From Shewanella atlantica (GTDB lineage Bacteria > Pseudomonadota > Gammaproteobacteria > Enterobacterales > Shewanellaceae): a stretch of 64,000 nucleotides of DNA. The notes beneath the pieces are model-generated. The model was not told where the DNA came from. It searched no databases and worked only from the letters and a program-made list of their open reading frames with translations. This document shows, one piece after another, positions 39,867 through 49,184 of this stretch; position 1 is the stretch's first letter, and every line of letters begins with the position of its first letter. The stretch is from NCBI RefSeq assembly GCF_003966265.1, contig NZ_RXNV01000002.1, forward strand, positions 1-64,000. The letters run 5' to 3'. A program made the position numbers and the translations under genes.

Positions 39867-39923
39867 GTGCTAGTAGTAATGAGTTTACCCTGCAAGGACT
39901 CATAACTCTTCTGCAATTATTTT

Positions 39924-39950
39924 GGGGGATCCAAGGTCCCCCTTTTATAT
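39924..39950 (+). terminator. Terminator of the decaheme cytochrome gene
   Basis: GGGGGATCC-AA-GGTCCCCC hairpin followed by TTTTATATTTTT, 58 bases after the stop codon. Confidence 0.9.
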
Positions 39951-40184
39951 TTTTAAATTTATACTCAGAGTCGAAATTGAATGATAACTTTAATTTAATC
40001 CGGACGAATAGCAGGTTGGATTACTACGTGAGATTGTTTTTAACGAAGATCAATGAAAGTGAGTACATAATTTACTTAGTCATAAATATTGATTTAACAA
40101 AGTGATATCAGAGATTTGATTATTGGCATTGTACTCGCCATATCTATTTCGTAATAAATCAACAGTTCATATTAATGAGAAAAA
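39951..40184. other. Spacer between cytochrome terminator and LysR gene
   Basis: AT-rich, no gene. Together with the terminator it makes the 318-base gap before the regulator; it should contain the regulator's own promoter. Confidence 0.45.
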
Positions 40185-41153
40185 ATGGCAAATTTAAATA
40201 AACTGGATTTTTTTGCACTTACTGTTCTGGTTGAACTCTATGAACATAAAAGTGGCCTCGTCGCCGCGAAACGTCTTAATACTAATCAATCAAAAGTTAG
40301 TCGAGTATTAGGCTGTTTGCGAAATGAACTTGAGGATGAGCTGTTTATTCGAAATCAATACTGTATGGAGCCGACTAGACGAGCAGAAAAGCTTTACCCG
40401 CTTGCCAAAGCTATAGTCACTCAATACCAGCTCCTGCACTCAGAACTAGAGAAGTCCCATAGAGAAAGATATGTTATTCATATTTGCGCTCAGGAACATA
40501 TGTGCCGATTATTAATGACAAACTTGCAGAGCATTCAGGCTGAACTCGATGTTAATTATGCCTTTAATCTTCAGCCTTGGACACAGAATGCCACTAGGCA
40601 GCTGAATCAGTCTCAGTCAGATTACTCGATTTCTGTTAATCCACTATCTACCGACAATACCCTCATCGATGCTATAGGAGATGTACGACACACTTTCATG
40701 GTGGCACGTGCAGAACATCCTATCTTCAAAGGCGAACTAAGTTTACAGACACTTACCCAATTTCCCATAGCTGTGTTCAACTACTCTCATGATAATTATA
40801 AAGAGCATCCGATAGAGATATTGGCCGAGAAGCATGAGCTGTTACTTAATATAGGGCTTCAGACCTCTTCGGTATCAACCTTATTGGAGCATTTGGAGCA
40901 TAGCGATAGCATTAGTTTGGTATCTGGATTGCCTATTCTCAGTTGTATAGAAGACCGTGAAGCACTTGAGGTTAGATGTATTGATATTTTTTGGGGAAAT
41001 CATGTAAACGACTCTAACGATGCTATAGCGTTCAGCTATTACCTTCAGAGTAATAAGGCCGCAGACAGACAACTTACAAAAATACTGCTCTCACATTTGA
41101 GCTGTTCCCTTGATGGATTAGAACAAAAATTCAGTTTGTCGAGGCATAGTTAA
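40185..41153 (+). CDS. LysR-family regulator
   Basis: 322 residues. N-terminal HTH (LDFFALTVLVELYEHKSGLVAAKRLNTNQSKVSRVLGCLRNELEDELFIR) followed by a LysR-type effector domain, weakly conserved. Separated from the decaheme cytochrome by a strong terminator and transcribed in the same direction. Regulators of this kind sit beside outer-membrane cytochrome genes in some Shewanella, so it could control the cytochrome; the sequence alone does not prove it. Confidence 0.8.
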   Translation: MANLNKLDFFALTVLVELYEHKSGLVAAKRLNTNQSKVSRVLGCLRNELEDELFIRNQYCMEPTRRAEKLYPLAKAIVTQYQLLHSELEKSHRERYVIHICAQEHMCRLLMTNLQSIQAELDVNYAFNLQPWTQNATRQLNQSQSDYSISVNPLSTDNTLIDAIGDVRHTFMVARAEHPIFKGELSLQTLTQFPIAVFNYSHDNYKEHPIEILAEKHELLLNIGLQTSSVSTLLEHLEHSDSISLVSGLPILSCIEDREALEVRCIDIFWGNHVNDSNDAIAFSYYLQSNKAADRQLTKILLSHLSCSLDGLEQKFSLSRHS

Positions 41154-41622
41154 TTTGGCCACTTAACTATTAATCAATTTCATGCTGCTCGTTAAACGAT
41201 AGGTTAGTGTGGAGCAGTTGCGAGATGAGCGCGTCAGAAAGATTCAAAAGACATGTCATCGACAAGTAAGCAGAGCTTTTATGCGGTATTGGTGAGGGCC
41301 TCAAATAAACTGCTTGCCACTATCAACAAGAAGCAGGTCTGCAAAACTTAATTGAGCTCAAGGCAATCGAAGGTTTATTTATAGTAATGCGAACTAGTGG
41401 CTATGGAGTGAATACTCTAACTGATTTTTGTCCAGAAATGTGTTGCGATTATGAAATCTAAGCTTTGCCTATAGCTAGTGGGTCTAGCTTTACGCCAACT
41501 TAACGGTAACAGTAATTATCATGGTATTGATCTATCTCACTTAAATTTGGTGCCGACATATTTAGCGATGTGGTATTGTCGATGACTTGAGTAGTAGTCA
41601 AGTTGTAAAGCAAGGAATGCGA
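41154..41622. other. Gene-poor region before the NYN gene
   Basis: About 470 bases. A short open stretch near 41325-41461 reads EAGLQNLIELKAIEGLFIVM but has no start or ribosome site and follows stops, so it is at most a decayed gene end. A dispersed repeat copy is at 41497-41529. Marks the transition into the accessory island. Confidence 0.4.
41497..41529. repeat. Dispersed repeat, copy 3
   Basis: ACTTAACGGTAACAGTA followed by ATTATCATGGTATTG, the same 15-mer as copies 1 and 2. Lies about 95 bases before the NYN gene start. Confidence 0.75.
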
Positions 41623-42354
41623 ATGAAAGATAAGGAAAAAATTGCTCTTTTTATCGATGCGGATAATGCACCAGCAGCAAAAATAGATGTGATCCTCTCT
41701 GAGTTAGCCAAGTATGGTGTCGTGAATATCCGTAGGGCTTACGGTAACTGGAAAAGCCCTAACATCAAACCATGGGAAGATGTTTTGCATGAGTACGCCA
41801 TACAGCCCATCCAGCAGTTCGATCTCACTAAAGGCAAGAATGCTACAGACATAGCTTTGGTTATCGATGCTATGGATACCCTCTACACTAAAGATGTCGA
41901 TATCATATGTTTGGTGTCATCTGATTGCGATTTTACTCCCCTAGTAACGAGAGCACTTGCAGATGGAAAATTCTTGATTGGATTTGGTGAGCGTAAGGCA
42001 CCGACCGCGTTTGTAAATAGCTGTTCACGCTTCTTGTATCTGGATGGATATGAACAGGGTGACGAAGAATTACCTAAGCCTGTTAAAAATATTAAAAGTG
42101 ATACTAAGCTCATTAACCTTCTAAGGCAGGCTATTGAAGCCGTTGAAGAGGATGATGGCTGGGCGATGCTTGGCCCTATTGGTAAGCATATTTCTAATCA
42201 AGCATCTTTTGACCAGCGAAACTACGGCTATAAAAAGCTAAGTGAGCTCTTTGCTGCGATTGATCTGTTTGAGTCTAAAGTGACTCATGGTTCAGTGATT
42301 TGGATACGTGACATAAAGAGGGCAAAGCAGCAAGCTAAGAGACTGTCATCATGA
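41623..42354 (+). CDS. NYN-domain (PIN-like) RNase with C-terminal LOTUS/OST-HTH
   Basis: 243 residues from ATG 41623, with AAGGA six bases upstream; upstream TTG/ATG starts are possible. Residues about 1-140 are a NYN/LabA-like domain with the acidic residues expected of a metal-dependent nuclease: FIDADNAPA, KNATDIALVIDAMD and VSSDCDFTPLVTRA. Residues about 165-240 (DGWAMLGPIGKHIS, FDQRNYGYKKLSELF, VIWIRDIKRAK) match the OST-HTH/LOTUS RNA-binding domain. Such proteins are thought to degrade or regulate RNA. Its last ~200 bases plus ~110 downstream bases recur at 49824-50150, flanking the defence-type genes. Confidence 0.88.
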   Translation: MKDKEKIALFIDADNAPAAKIDVILSELAKYGVVNIRRAYGNWKSPNIKPWEDVLHEYAIQPIQQFDLTKGKNATDIALVIDAMDTLYTKDVDIICLVSSDCDFTPLVTRALADGKFLIGFGERKAPTAFVNSCSRFLYLDGYEQGDEELPKPVKNIKSDTKLINLLRQAIEAVEEDDGWAMLGPIGKHISNQASFDQRNYGYKKLSELFAAIDLFESKVTHGSVIWIRDIKRAKQQAKRLSS

Positions 42355-42465
42355 TAATCATTATGCTCGTTATTGACCACGACATAGTGGCATTAGCCTC
42401 AGAGCTCTTGGTTCACCCGATTGAACCAGATTTTATACCTATCGTGTAGTGGTTGTAACTTACGA
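42148..42465 (+). repeat. Direct repeat, left copy (end of NYN gene and downstream)
   Basis: About 320 bases spanning the LOTUS-encoding 3' end of the NYN gene and its downstream flank. Nearly every stretch recurs in order at 49824-50150 with scattered substitutions and a small insertion. Shared runs include the coding CAAGCATCTTTTGACCAGCG and the noncoding CTCTTGGTTCACCCGATTG and GTGGTTGTAACTTACG. The left copy is in frame with the complete gene. Confidence 0.92.
42347..42365. promoter_or_regulatory. Fur-box-like palindrome
   Basis: CATCATGATAATCATTATG matches the 19-base Fur consensus at 16 positions by my count. It lies at the end of the NYN gene and upstream of the large helicase gene. 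It is also within the duplicated repeat, so it may be a repeat feature rather than a true operator. Confidence 0.35.
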
Positions 42466-42498
42466 CTAACGATAATAGTTATTAACGTGGTGTTGGTT
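42465..42498. repeat. Dispersed repeat, diverged copy 4
   Basis: GACTAACGATAATAGTTATTAACGTGGTGTTGG resembles copies 1-3 with several changes. It sits about 100 bases before the helicase gene start. Confidence 0.4.
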
Positions 42499-42598
42499 GT
42501 GCTCGTAGTCGCCAATTAATTGTTGATAGCCACAATATTTAGTGGCATTAACATCTAGTTCGGCCATTCTAAGCAATATAAAGGTAACTTGGATAAAA

Positions 42599-45500
42599 AT
42601 GGAAGTAAAATACTGGGAAGGCGGGTTAACGCTGCACGAAATCGATGCTATTGAGAAAATGTCTGAGGTTTTTGGTGTTAAGAAGGTTGAACAAAAAAGT
42701 GCGGTCGGTAGTAAACCAATAAAGTTTGGTTCATTTGAACAGCTTAAACAGTTAAAGCCAGAAACCAGCTCTCTGTGGCCTTGGAAAGGTTACGCAGGTT
42801 TCCGTTTGATTGGCGGCCGTAATAATGAAGGTGAGTTTGATTTAATCATTGTTACCCATTTTAGCGTCATCATTATTGAGCTTAAACATTGGAATGGCGA
42901 GTTAACTGCCAATGGTGATCAATGGTATCAAAATGGAGAGCATAGAGGCCGTTCAGCTGTAAGTATTACTCAAGACAAGCAGTACATGCTTCGTGAAAAG
43001 TTGAGAAGCTCTGGACGAAAATTCCCTAGCTTTGAGGGGAATAAGTTTAATTCTCCCAGAGTTGATTTTTTTGTTGTACTAACAGGAACTGCCAATGGTA
43101 GTAAGCTTCCAGAAAAAGACAGGAAGCATGTACTTAATCTCAATGAATTTTTAGCACTTGCTGATGAAAAAATCTTCGAGGAGATGTTTCTTCCTCCTAA
43201 TGTACCTAAACGTGCCCTCAACTTACGACTCAATGAAGACTTTGATGTGTTTGATAGCATCTTCAATGATGGGCAAACTAAACCAAAAAGTTTGCTGGTT
43301 AATGGTTATGAAGCTGAAGAGAAAATTTATCCTCCAGAAGGTGTTGAATCGGTTTATACAGAATTCCAAGCTAAATCAAAGCAAAGAAAGGATGATAAAG
43401 CGCTTTTAAGACGTTGGGATTTTTCTAAATTCAACGACCGTGAGCTGAAAACAACCGAGGGGCGCTATAAGGTTGTTTCTCATGAGAAGGAAGTTCTTAC
43501 CCATATTCGTCAATATGATGACGAACTCTATAAGTCTTGCCTGACTTCTTTAACTAATATTGATCCTTCTCAAATAACTCAAGAGTTCTATGAGTTATAC
43601 GAGCTACCTTATGGGCATAGTCGATTCAATGATTATGTGGCTGATCATGCCGACAAATTAAATGATGAACAACGTTTGAGCTTGGTGAAAGTGCTTCTTC
43701 ATCATTTCTCCTCATTGCATGGGATTAATATCGCGCATCGAGATATTGGCGATCATAGCTTATGGTTGTCGCCCGGCAATAAAGTTGCTCTTTCCAGCTT
43801 TATGTCTTCGTACCATCAGCCTGCTGGCACTGTTGGGCCTAGAAGGAAGGCTATTAGTACCGGAGTTATTAGTCCTCCAGAAGACCGGTCAGAAAGTTTA
43901 GATCATAGAGCTACTGAGTATCACCGTGATGTGTATGCGCTGGGGGTTCTGTGTTTCCTATTGCTTTCAGGTAAACGTTTATCTATCAAGTCTGTAGAGG
44001 CTGCCTTACAGGGTATTGCAGAGAACGCTGAGTGGTACGGAGACGTTCTACGAAAAGCTGTTTCTGATATTCCGTCAGAGCGATTTAATAATGCTGATGC
44101 TATGCAGGCGGCTTTGATTGGCGCTCAACCTGCTCAGGAAGCTATTGAGCTGTTTGATGATTCATTATTAGATAAATACCGTAAAAAAATAAATCTTTAC
44201 AAGGTATATTGTGAAGATGAAGAAATTTCTAGTGATGAGTTGAAAGAGATTTATCGCTCTGATGATCAGTTGGTAAAGATTTGGAATAATGTAAATGCTG
44301 GTAATGATCAGGCTGGTGTGTATCAGTGCATGAACTTCTTTGATCAAATAGAGAGGATTGGAGCGGTCTCGCCTGCTTACCTAAGTACTATTAGGGATTA
44401 TGGCATTACGCATAAGTCTGAACTGTTTCTTGTTCAAGATTATATCGATGGAGAATCTTGGGATGATTGGTCTAAGAAAGATCATCCTATAGATACATGT
44501 CTGGCAGCCATTCAGGCCTTAATACGTAATATTGAGCATTTAGAAGGTATTGGCTTGAGCCATGGCGATCTTCATCCGGGTAACTTACTTGTTCAGGAAT
44601 ATGGTGATGACTTACGTGTTGTACTGATCGATATTCCTGACTTCACCGGCTCTAGTGAAACGGCTCGAAATCACAGGTATAGCCCAGAGTATATTGAATC
44701 CGCTACGACAAGTGAGCGTGATAATTTTGCAGTTATGCGTATTTCAGCCGAGCTGCTTGCTCTCGACTGGGATAACCTTCAGGCCGAGACTGAATATTCA
44801 GTTGTTGCAGAGTCATTGAAGGAAGAGACTAGTGACAGTAATGGCTTCTTGTCTTTGGATCGATTCAAAGCTGCTTTAGTGGAACAGTTTGATCCTGTAG
44901 ATGATTCGATCAGCAAAGTTAGTGTGAGTTTGAATCGACGTGACTTCGAAGAAGCAGTTACTATTTTGCCTGATAACGGTGAGCTATATGTGTATATAGA
45001 AAAATCTCGCCAAAAAGACAACTCTGTTAAAGTTTCATTCTACGGTGTTAATGCTTTTCTGGATGTGTTCTTTAATACAGAAGGCGTGCTGATTGAAAAT
45101 GCACTAGTTCCTAGGGCGATTGATGGTGTTCCTGGATGGGTCAAGAGTAAAAGTCAGTTGGTACTTAATCTGAGTATAGAAATCCTTACTGGATATAACG
45201 ACTTATCTGCTTTGGATAATCACTTATTGGAGCAAGATACCTTTTTACCCGATTGTAAAAATATAGCGAATCCAATTGAAGATGATAAGGATATTCACGA
45301 AATCAAAAAACTGATGGAGCAAGTCGCTTCACCAGCCCCACAAGATGTAGATGCTAGTACGGATAATTTTATTAGCTCTGGACTTGATTCAATTCCTCGA
45401 TCAATCGATGAAAAGTTGACCACTAGAAATATCTGGAAGGCTATCATTGAGGCGGAAACTGAAGCATTGCCAAGTATTGAAGTTGGCGATGACCCTCAGC

Positions 45501-47665
45501 CTGATTTGAAACGAAATGAACTGATTATCCCTTACGATTCTGATTCTGAAATTCTTGATAGCTTTAATCGCGATGACGAGGTCTTTGCCATCAAGAAGGT
45601 AGGTGATAGAGAATTCAATCTTGGAAAGATTATTCTTGAAAAATCTACCAGCTCAGAAGTCAGGCTGCCTTTAACCAATAAGAAAGGCCCGGAGCTTGGT
45701 GATATTTTGTATCTTAGAACCAAGAAAGATCGGGCATCTTATACTCGTCGTAAAAAAGCGATGGAGAGAGTATTAAATCAGTCTTCTGTAGTGCCTGATA
45801 TGGTGAGTTATTTTGATCCTCTACAGGACATGAAGCCTGTTCATTTTCATGATGGCCCGACTGATGATCAATTGTCTCGTTATGATAGAGAAGATAAAGA
45901 TAAAAAAATTAGTTTGAATGAAGCTCAACGCAGTGCATTCCGCATGTTATTCAGTAAGGGGCCTTTATCATTATTACAAGGTCCTCCTGGAACGGGTAAA
46001 ACAGAATTTATAGCAGCCTTTGTTCACTATTTGTTAGAACAGGACCATGCAAGCCATATTTTATTGGTGAGTCAGTCCCACGAGGCCGTTAATACAGCTG
46101 TTGATCGAATTCGATCACATTGTGTTCGCTTTGAAACTCCTATTGATATTGTTAGATTCAGTAATCGTGAATCTTCAGTGTCCGATGGGTTAAAGGATGT
46201 ATATTCGAGGAATATTATTGAGTCTACTAGGCAATCCTTCATTGCTGAATTGAAAGAACGGATATTACATCTTCAGCCCGCTCTAAGGTTGGATTCAGAT
46301 TACTTAGAGGCTTTGCTAGGTGTTGAATTTGGCATCAAGAAAAAGATCAAGAACCTGATAAGGCTTCAAAGCGATGCAAAAGACGGAGAGGATGAATCTT
46401 ATGTCAAGAGTGTTACCCAAACTATTGCATCTCTAGAAAGCCAGTTGAAGAATGAGTTAACAGAGCAATATGATATTTTGAGCTTTGATCTCAGTAATGT
46501 GGCGGACAAAGTTGATGAAAAGATCAATCAGCTTTATGGCATTGGTCCTCATGAATATCGCCGAGTGAAAGCTTTGATACAAATCATCGATGATTATAAA
46601 GAGCGTTTGGCTACTAACCCTGGAAGTTACGAAGAATTCCTGGCTAGGTCTCGCACGCTTGTTTGTGGCACCTGCGTAGGTATGGGGCTTGGTCATTTGG
46701 GCATCAACACAGTGCAGTATGACTGGGTGATTATTGATGAAGCAGCCCGTTCTATATCCTCTGAGCTGGCAATTGCTATGCAGTCTGCCAAGCGAGTTTT
46801 ACTGGTTGGTGACCACAAGCAGTTACCACCTCTGTACCAAGATGAGCATAAGAATGTGATTCTTCGTAACCTCGGTGTTCCTAAGGTTGAGCCAGCACTG
46901 TCTCACGTCTTTATGAGTGATTTTGAAAAGGCTTTTGAGTCTTCTTATGGTCAACATGTTGGCAGTAGTTTATTGACTCAATATCGCATGGCAGAGCCTA
47001 TTGGTAATTTGGTGTCACATACTTTCTATGATAAGAAGTTGCAAACTGGGGAACGGAATATACCTGATTTTTATCGTAATGGTCCTGAGGCATTAAGATC
47101 AACGGTAACGTGGCTGGATACCAGTTCTAGAGGGAAAAAGTCTTATGATAGGCAGGACGGAACAAGTTTAATCAACCCTGAAGAAGTTGATCAAATTATT
47201 CATATTCTTAAGGAAGTTGAGCAAGATTTCGACTATTGCCAAAAACTTTCAGATCTAGTCAAAGAAGGTGAGCCCCCTATAGGTGTTATCTGTATGTATG
47301 CGGCTCAAAAGCGTGTACTGAGGAAGAAGTTTAATGAAAGTAATTGGAGTGATGGTTTTAAGTCTTTAGTTAAGATTGACACTGTTGATAGCTATCAAGG
47401 CAAGGAAAATCGTGTGGTTATTGTTTCTATCACTCGTAATGCCGAAGATAGAAAGCCTCGTTTCTTAAAACAACCGAACCGAATTAACGTGGCAATGTCT
47501 CGCTCAATGGACAGGCTTATTGTGGTTGGCTCAATTTCTATGTGGAATAAGGAAAATGCAGAATTGCCTTTAGGCAAAGTGGCATCATTTATACAAGAGC
47601 GACAAGGAGAGGATTACAGGATTTTGAAGGCTAGAGATGTTTCTAATAGGAGGGCTGCTAAATGA
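42599..47665 (+). CDS. NERD nuclease / tandem kinase-like / SF1 helicase protein (Mokosh type I MkoA-like)
   Basis: About 1688 residues from ATG 42599 (GGAT five bases upstream; GTG 42542 is an alternative). Domains in order: NERD nuclease-related domain (about 60-160; GEFDLIIVTH...IIIELKHW, giving the Asp and E-x-K of a PD-ExK site). First kinase-like domain follows (about 290-500; HRDIGDHSLWL, lacking the usual Asn and DFG, so probably inactive). Second kinase-like domain (about 530-740; HGDLHPGNLLV and LIDIPDF, so more intact). Then an OB-like Upf1-type segment (about 950-1060), and a COG1112/Upf1-like SF1 helicase (about 1090-1680): Walker A GPPGTGKTE about 1128, Walker B VIIDEAARS, GDHKQLPPL, QYRMAEP, DSYQGKE, NVAMSRS. 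Kinase plus COG1112 helicase, coupled to a second gene, is the known layout of type I Mokosh anti-phage systems. Confidence 0.85.
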   Translation: MEVKYWEGGLTLHEIDAIEKMSEVFGVKKVEQKSAVGSKPIKFGSFEQLKQLKPETSSLWPWKGYAGFRLIGGRNNEGEFDLIIVTHFSVIIIELKHWNGELTANGDQWYQNGEHRGRSAVSITQDKQYMLREKLRSSGRKFPSFEGNKFNSPRVDFFVVLTGTANGSKLPEKDRKHVLNLNEFLALADEKIFEEMFLPPNVPKRALNLRLNEDFDVFDSIFNDGQTKPKSLLVNGYEAEEKIYPPEGVESVYTEFQAKSKQRKDDKALLRRWDFSKFNDRELKTTEGRYKVVSHEKEVLTHIRQYDDELYKSCLTSLTNIDPSQITQEFYELYELPYGHSRFNDYVADHADKLNDEQRLSLVKVLLHHFSSLHGINIAHRDIGDHSLWLSPGNKVALSSFMSSYHQPAGTVGPRRKAISTGVISPPEDRSESLDHRATEYHRDVYALGVLCFLLLSGKRLSIKSVEAALQGIAENAEWYGDVLRKAVSDIPSERFNNADAMQAALIGAQPAQEAIELFDDSLLDKYRKKINLYKVYCEDEEISSDELKEIYRSDDQLVKIWNNVNAGNDQAGVYQCMNFFDQIERIGAVSPAYLSTIRDYGITHKSELFLVQDYIDGESWDDWSKKDHPIDTCLAAIQALIRNIEHLEGIGLSHGDLHPGNLLVQEYGDDLRVVLIDIPDFTGSSETARNHRYSPEYIESATTSERDNFAVMRISAELLALDWDNLQAETEYSVVAESLKEETSDSNGFLSLDRFKAALVEQFDPVDDSISKVSVSLNRRDFEEAVTILPDNGELYVYIEKSRQKDNSVKVSFYGVNAFLDVFFNTEGVLIENALVPRAIDGVPGWVKSKSQLVLNLSIEILTGYNDLSALDNHLLEQDTFLPDCKNIANPIEDDKDIHEIKKLMEQVASPAPQDVDASTDNFISSGLDSIPRSIDEKLTTRNIWKAIIEAETEALPSIEVGDDPQPDLKRNELIIPYDSDSEILDSFNRDDEVFAIKKVGDREFNLGKIILEKSTSSEVRLPLTNKKGPELGDILYLRTKKDRASYTRRKKAMERVLNQSSVVPDMVSYFDPLQDMKPVHFHDGPTDDQLSRYDREDKDKKISLNEAQRSAFRMLFSKGPLSLLQGPPGTGKTEFIAAFVHYLLEQDHASHILLVSQSHEAVNTAVDRIRSHCVRFETPIDIVRFSNRESSVSDGLKDVYSRNIIESTRQSFIAELKERILHLQPALRLDSDYLEALLGVEFGIKKKIKNLIRLQSDAKDGEDESYVKSVTQTIASLESQLKNELTEQYDILSFDLSNVADKVDEKINQLYGIGPHEYRRVKALIQIIDDYKERLATNPGSYEEFLARSRTLVCGTCVGMGLGHLGINTVQYDWVIIDEAARSISSELAIAMQSAKRVLLVGDHKQLPPLYQDEHKNVILRNLGVPKVEPALSHVFMSDFEKAFESSYGQHVGSSLLTQYRMAEPIGNLVSHTFYDKKLQTGERNIPDFYRNGPEALRSTVTWLDTSSRGKKSYDRQDGTSLINPEEVDQIIHILKEVEQDFDYCQKLSDLVKEGEPPIGVICMYAAQKRVLRKKFNESNWSDGFKSLVKIDTVDSYQGKENRVVIVSITRNAEDRKPRFLKQPNRINVAMSRSMDRLIVVGSISMWNKENAELPLGKVASFIQERQGEDYRILKARDVSNRRAAK

Positions 47666-49044
47666 CTAGCCATCACATGAGAACAGTGCAAGAAATCGAC
47701 ATCGCAGTGCCTGTTCAGGCGTTTCGCTTTGAATATATGGTCGTTGGCCGAAGTGAGCTGTCATTCATCAGAGAGTTTGTTCTACGCTTGTTGAAAGTGG
47801 GCGAGATGACAGCAGATCAAGTGGCTAAGTTTCTCGGTCTATCAGAAAAAGATATACGGGTAGCAATATCTCAATTGAGCTCTATGAAAGAGGTGGCGAT
47901 CGGTAATGATGGTCGTTTGAGTTTAACCGCCGAGTCTTTGAAGTACTTTAATGGTGAAGATACAAGGCCTAAAGTACGCTCAACTTTTGAGCGTACTCAT
48001 ACCTTTAAGTTCGACCTATTCAATTTTGATCATATTCATTCTTCTCAAAATACTGGGAACCCGCTTAGGGCCATAAAATTGATACCTGACCCTGCAATTT
48101 CCAGTGAGAGTACTTCTCATGCTAAGCAGGCTTTTCTTCGGTCCTATTTGGATGTGTTTGAAAAAGAATTAATAAAGTTTGATGGAATCAATAATTTGCA
48201 TGATGTTGAGTTGTATAAGCTTAGCGACATCAGAAAGAGTAAAGATCATCATGTCAGAATTACTCTCAGATTCAATCTTGATGTTGAGAGAAATACGATT
48301 GAGCGTAGCTGTAAGCATAAGCTCTACGATAGTTTCGCTATTCCTAGTACGGTAAATGAGTATCTTTCTGTGGCTTCCGAGGCTGATAATATTCAAAGTA
48401 TCGCAAAGGCGATGGATTTATTTGAAGATGGATTCTCTTTAGACTGTTTAATCCCTGATGGTTTTGATGGGACTGGATATGATCTAAAATTGCGTAGTGA
48501 GTCTTCTGCGAAGAGCCGGACTGAGCATTTTATTGGCGCATCAACACTCAGTGATAATTGGGAAAAGATATATAAACCTATTAAGTCTTTGGTTGACAAA
48601 GCCTCTTCTGGTAAAGGTGATGCACCTCAGGTTATTTGGGTGGCCCCATCTGATAGACATTGGCTTCAATCAGAGACCATGTTTAATCGCATGAGAAGTC
48701 TAAATAACTTAGTGAAAGATAAGCATTTTTCACTAATGATTCCTGTCGATGGTACGGATGATCGAGACGGGGTTCGTAATTGGCGTTCTCAATTAGGTGA
48801 GCTTAAAGAGCAATCTGAAAAATTCTGCTCAGGGTTTCTTGATGGTGTTGTCGAGCTTATTATTGTGCCGGAACAACTAGCTGTGGTTGTTTACCATCTA
48901 CAGCGACCAAATGAGGCGATGACTATCCCATTAGGTTTTATAACTGAAGACCGATCCTTGGTTAAAAAAATTAAAGAAAGTTATGAGGCATACTTGGATG
49001 GTTATTCTGGGGACTTAGAGAGAAGAATGCTAGGGTGTTTGTAG
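47662..49044 (+). CDS. Winged-helix partner of the helicase (possible MkoB-like protein)
   Basis: 460 residues. ATG overlaps the helicase stop by 4 bases, with AGGAGG upstream, so the two are made together. Residues about 25-95 are a winged HTH (VLRLLKVGEMTADQVAKFLG, LSEKDIRVAISQLSSM). The rest is mixed alpha/beta without a family I recognise. In type I Mokosh the second protein carries a PLD nuclease. Here a segment near the C-terminus (VELIIVPEQLAVVVYHLQ) has the strand-then-His look of a PLD half-site, but the required HxK is HLQ, so it is either degenerate or something else. Likely defence partner by context. Confidence 0.6.
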   Translation: MTSHHMRTVQEIDIAVPVQAFRFEYMVVGRSELSFIREFVLRLLKVGEMTADQVAKFLGLSEKDIRVAISQLSSMKEVAIGNDGRLSLTAESLKYFNGEDTRPKVRSTFERTHTFKFDLFNFDHIHSSQNTGNPLRAIKLIPDPAISSESTSHAKQAFLRSYLDVFEKELIKFDGINNLHDVELYKLSDIRKSKDHHVRITLRFNLDVERNTIERSCKHKLYDSFAIPSTVNEYLSVASEADNIQSIAKAMDLFEDGFSLDCLIPDGFDGTGYDLKLRSESSAKSRTEHFIGASTLSDNWEKIYKPIKSLVDKASSGKGDAPQVIWVAPSDRHWLQSETMFNRMRSLNNLVKDKHFSLMIPVDGTDDRDGVRNWRSQLGELKEQSEKFCSGFLDGVVELIIVPEQLAVVVYHLQRPNEAMTIPLGFITEDRSLVKKIKESYEAYLDGYSGDLERRMLGCL

Positions 49045-49063
49045 TTAGAGTTCCCTACCTTAG

Positions 49064-49096
49064 ACACCAACGCAGCTGGGTTGCGTTGGTGTTTTG
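49064..49096 (+). terminator. Terminator of the helicase operon
   Basis: ACACCAACGCA-N7-TGCGTTGGTGT perfect 11-bp stem followed by TTTTG, 20 bases after the stop codon. Confidence 0.92.
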
Positions 49097-49184
49097 CCTC
49101 TATTTTGGTTGAAAAGCACACAGGGTGATAAGGGTATGCCTGACCTTAACTATAAAAAGCTCTCATTGTAAGAGTCTCGAAAAA

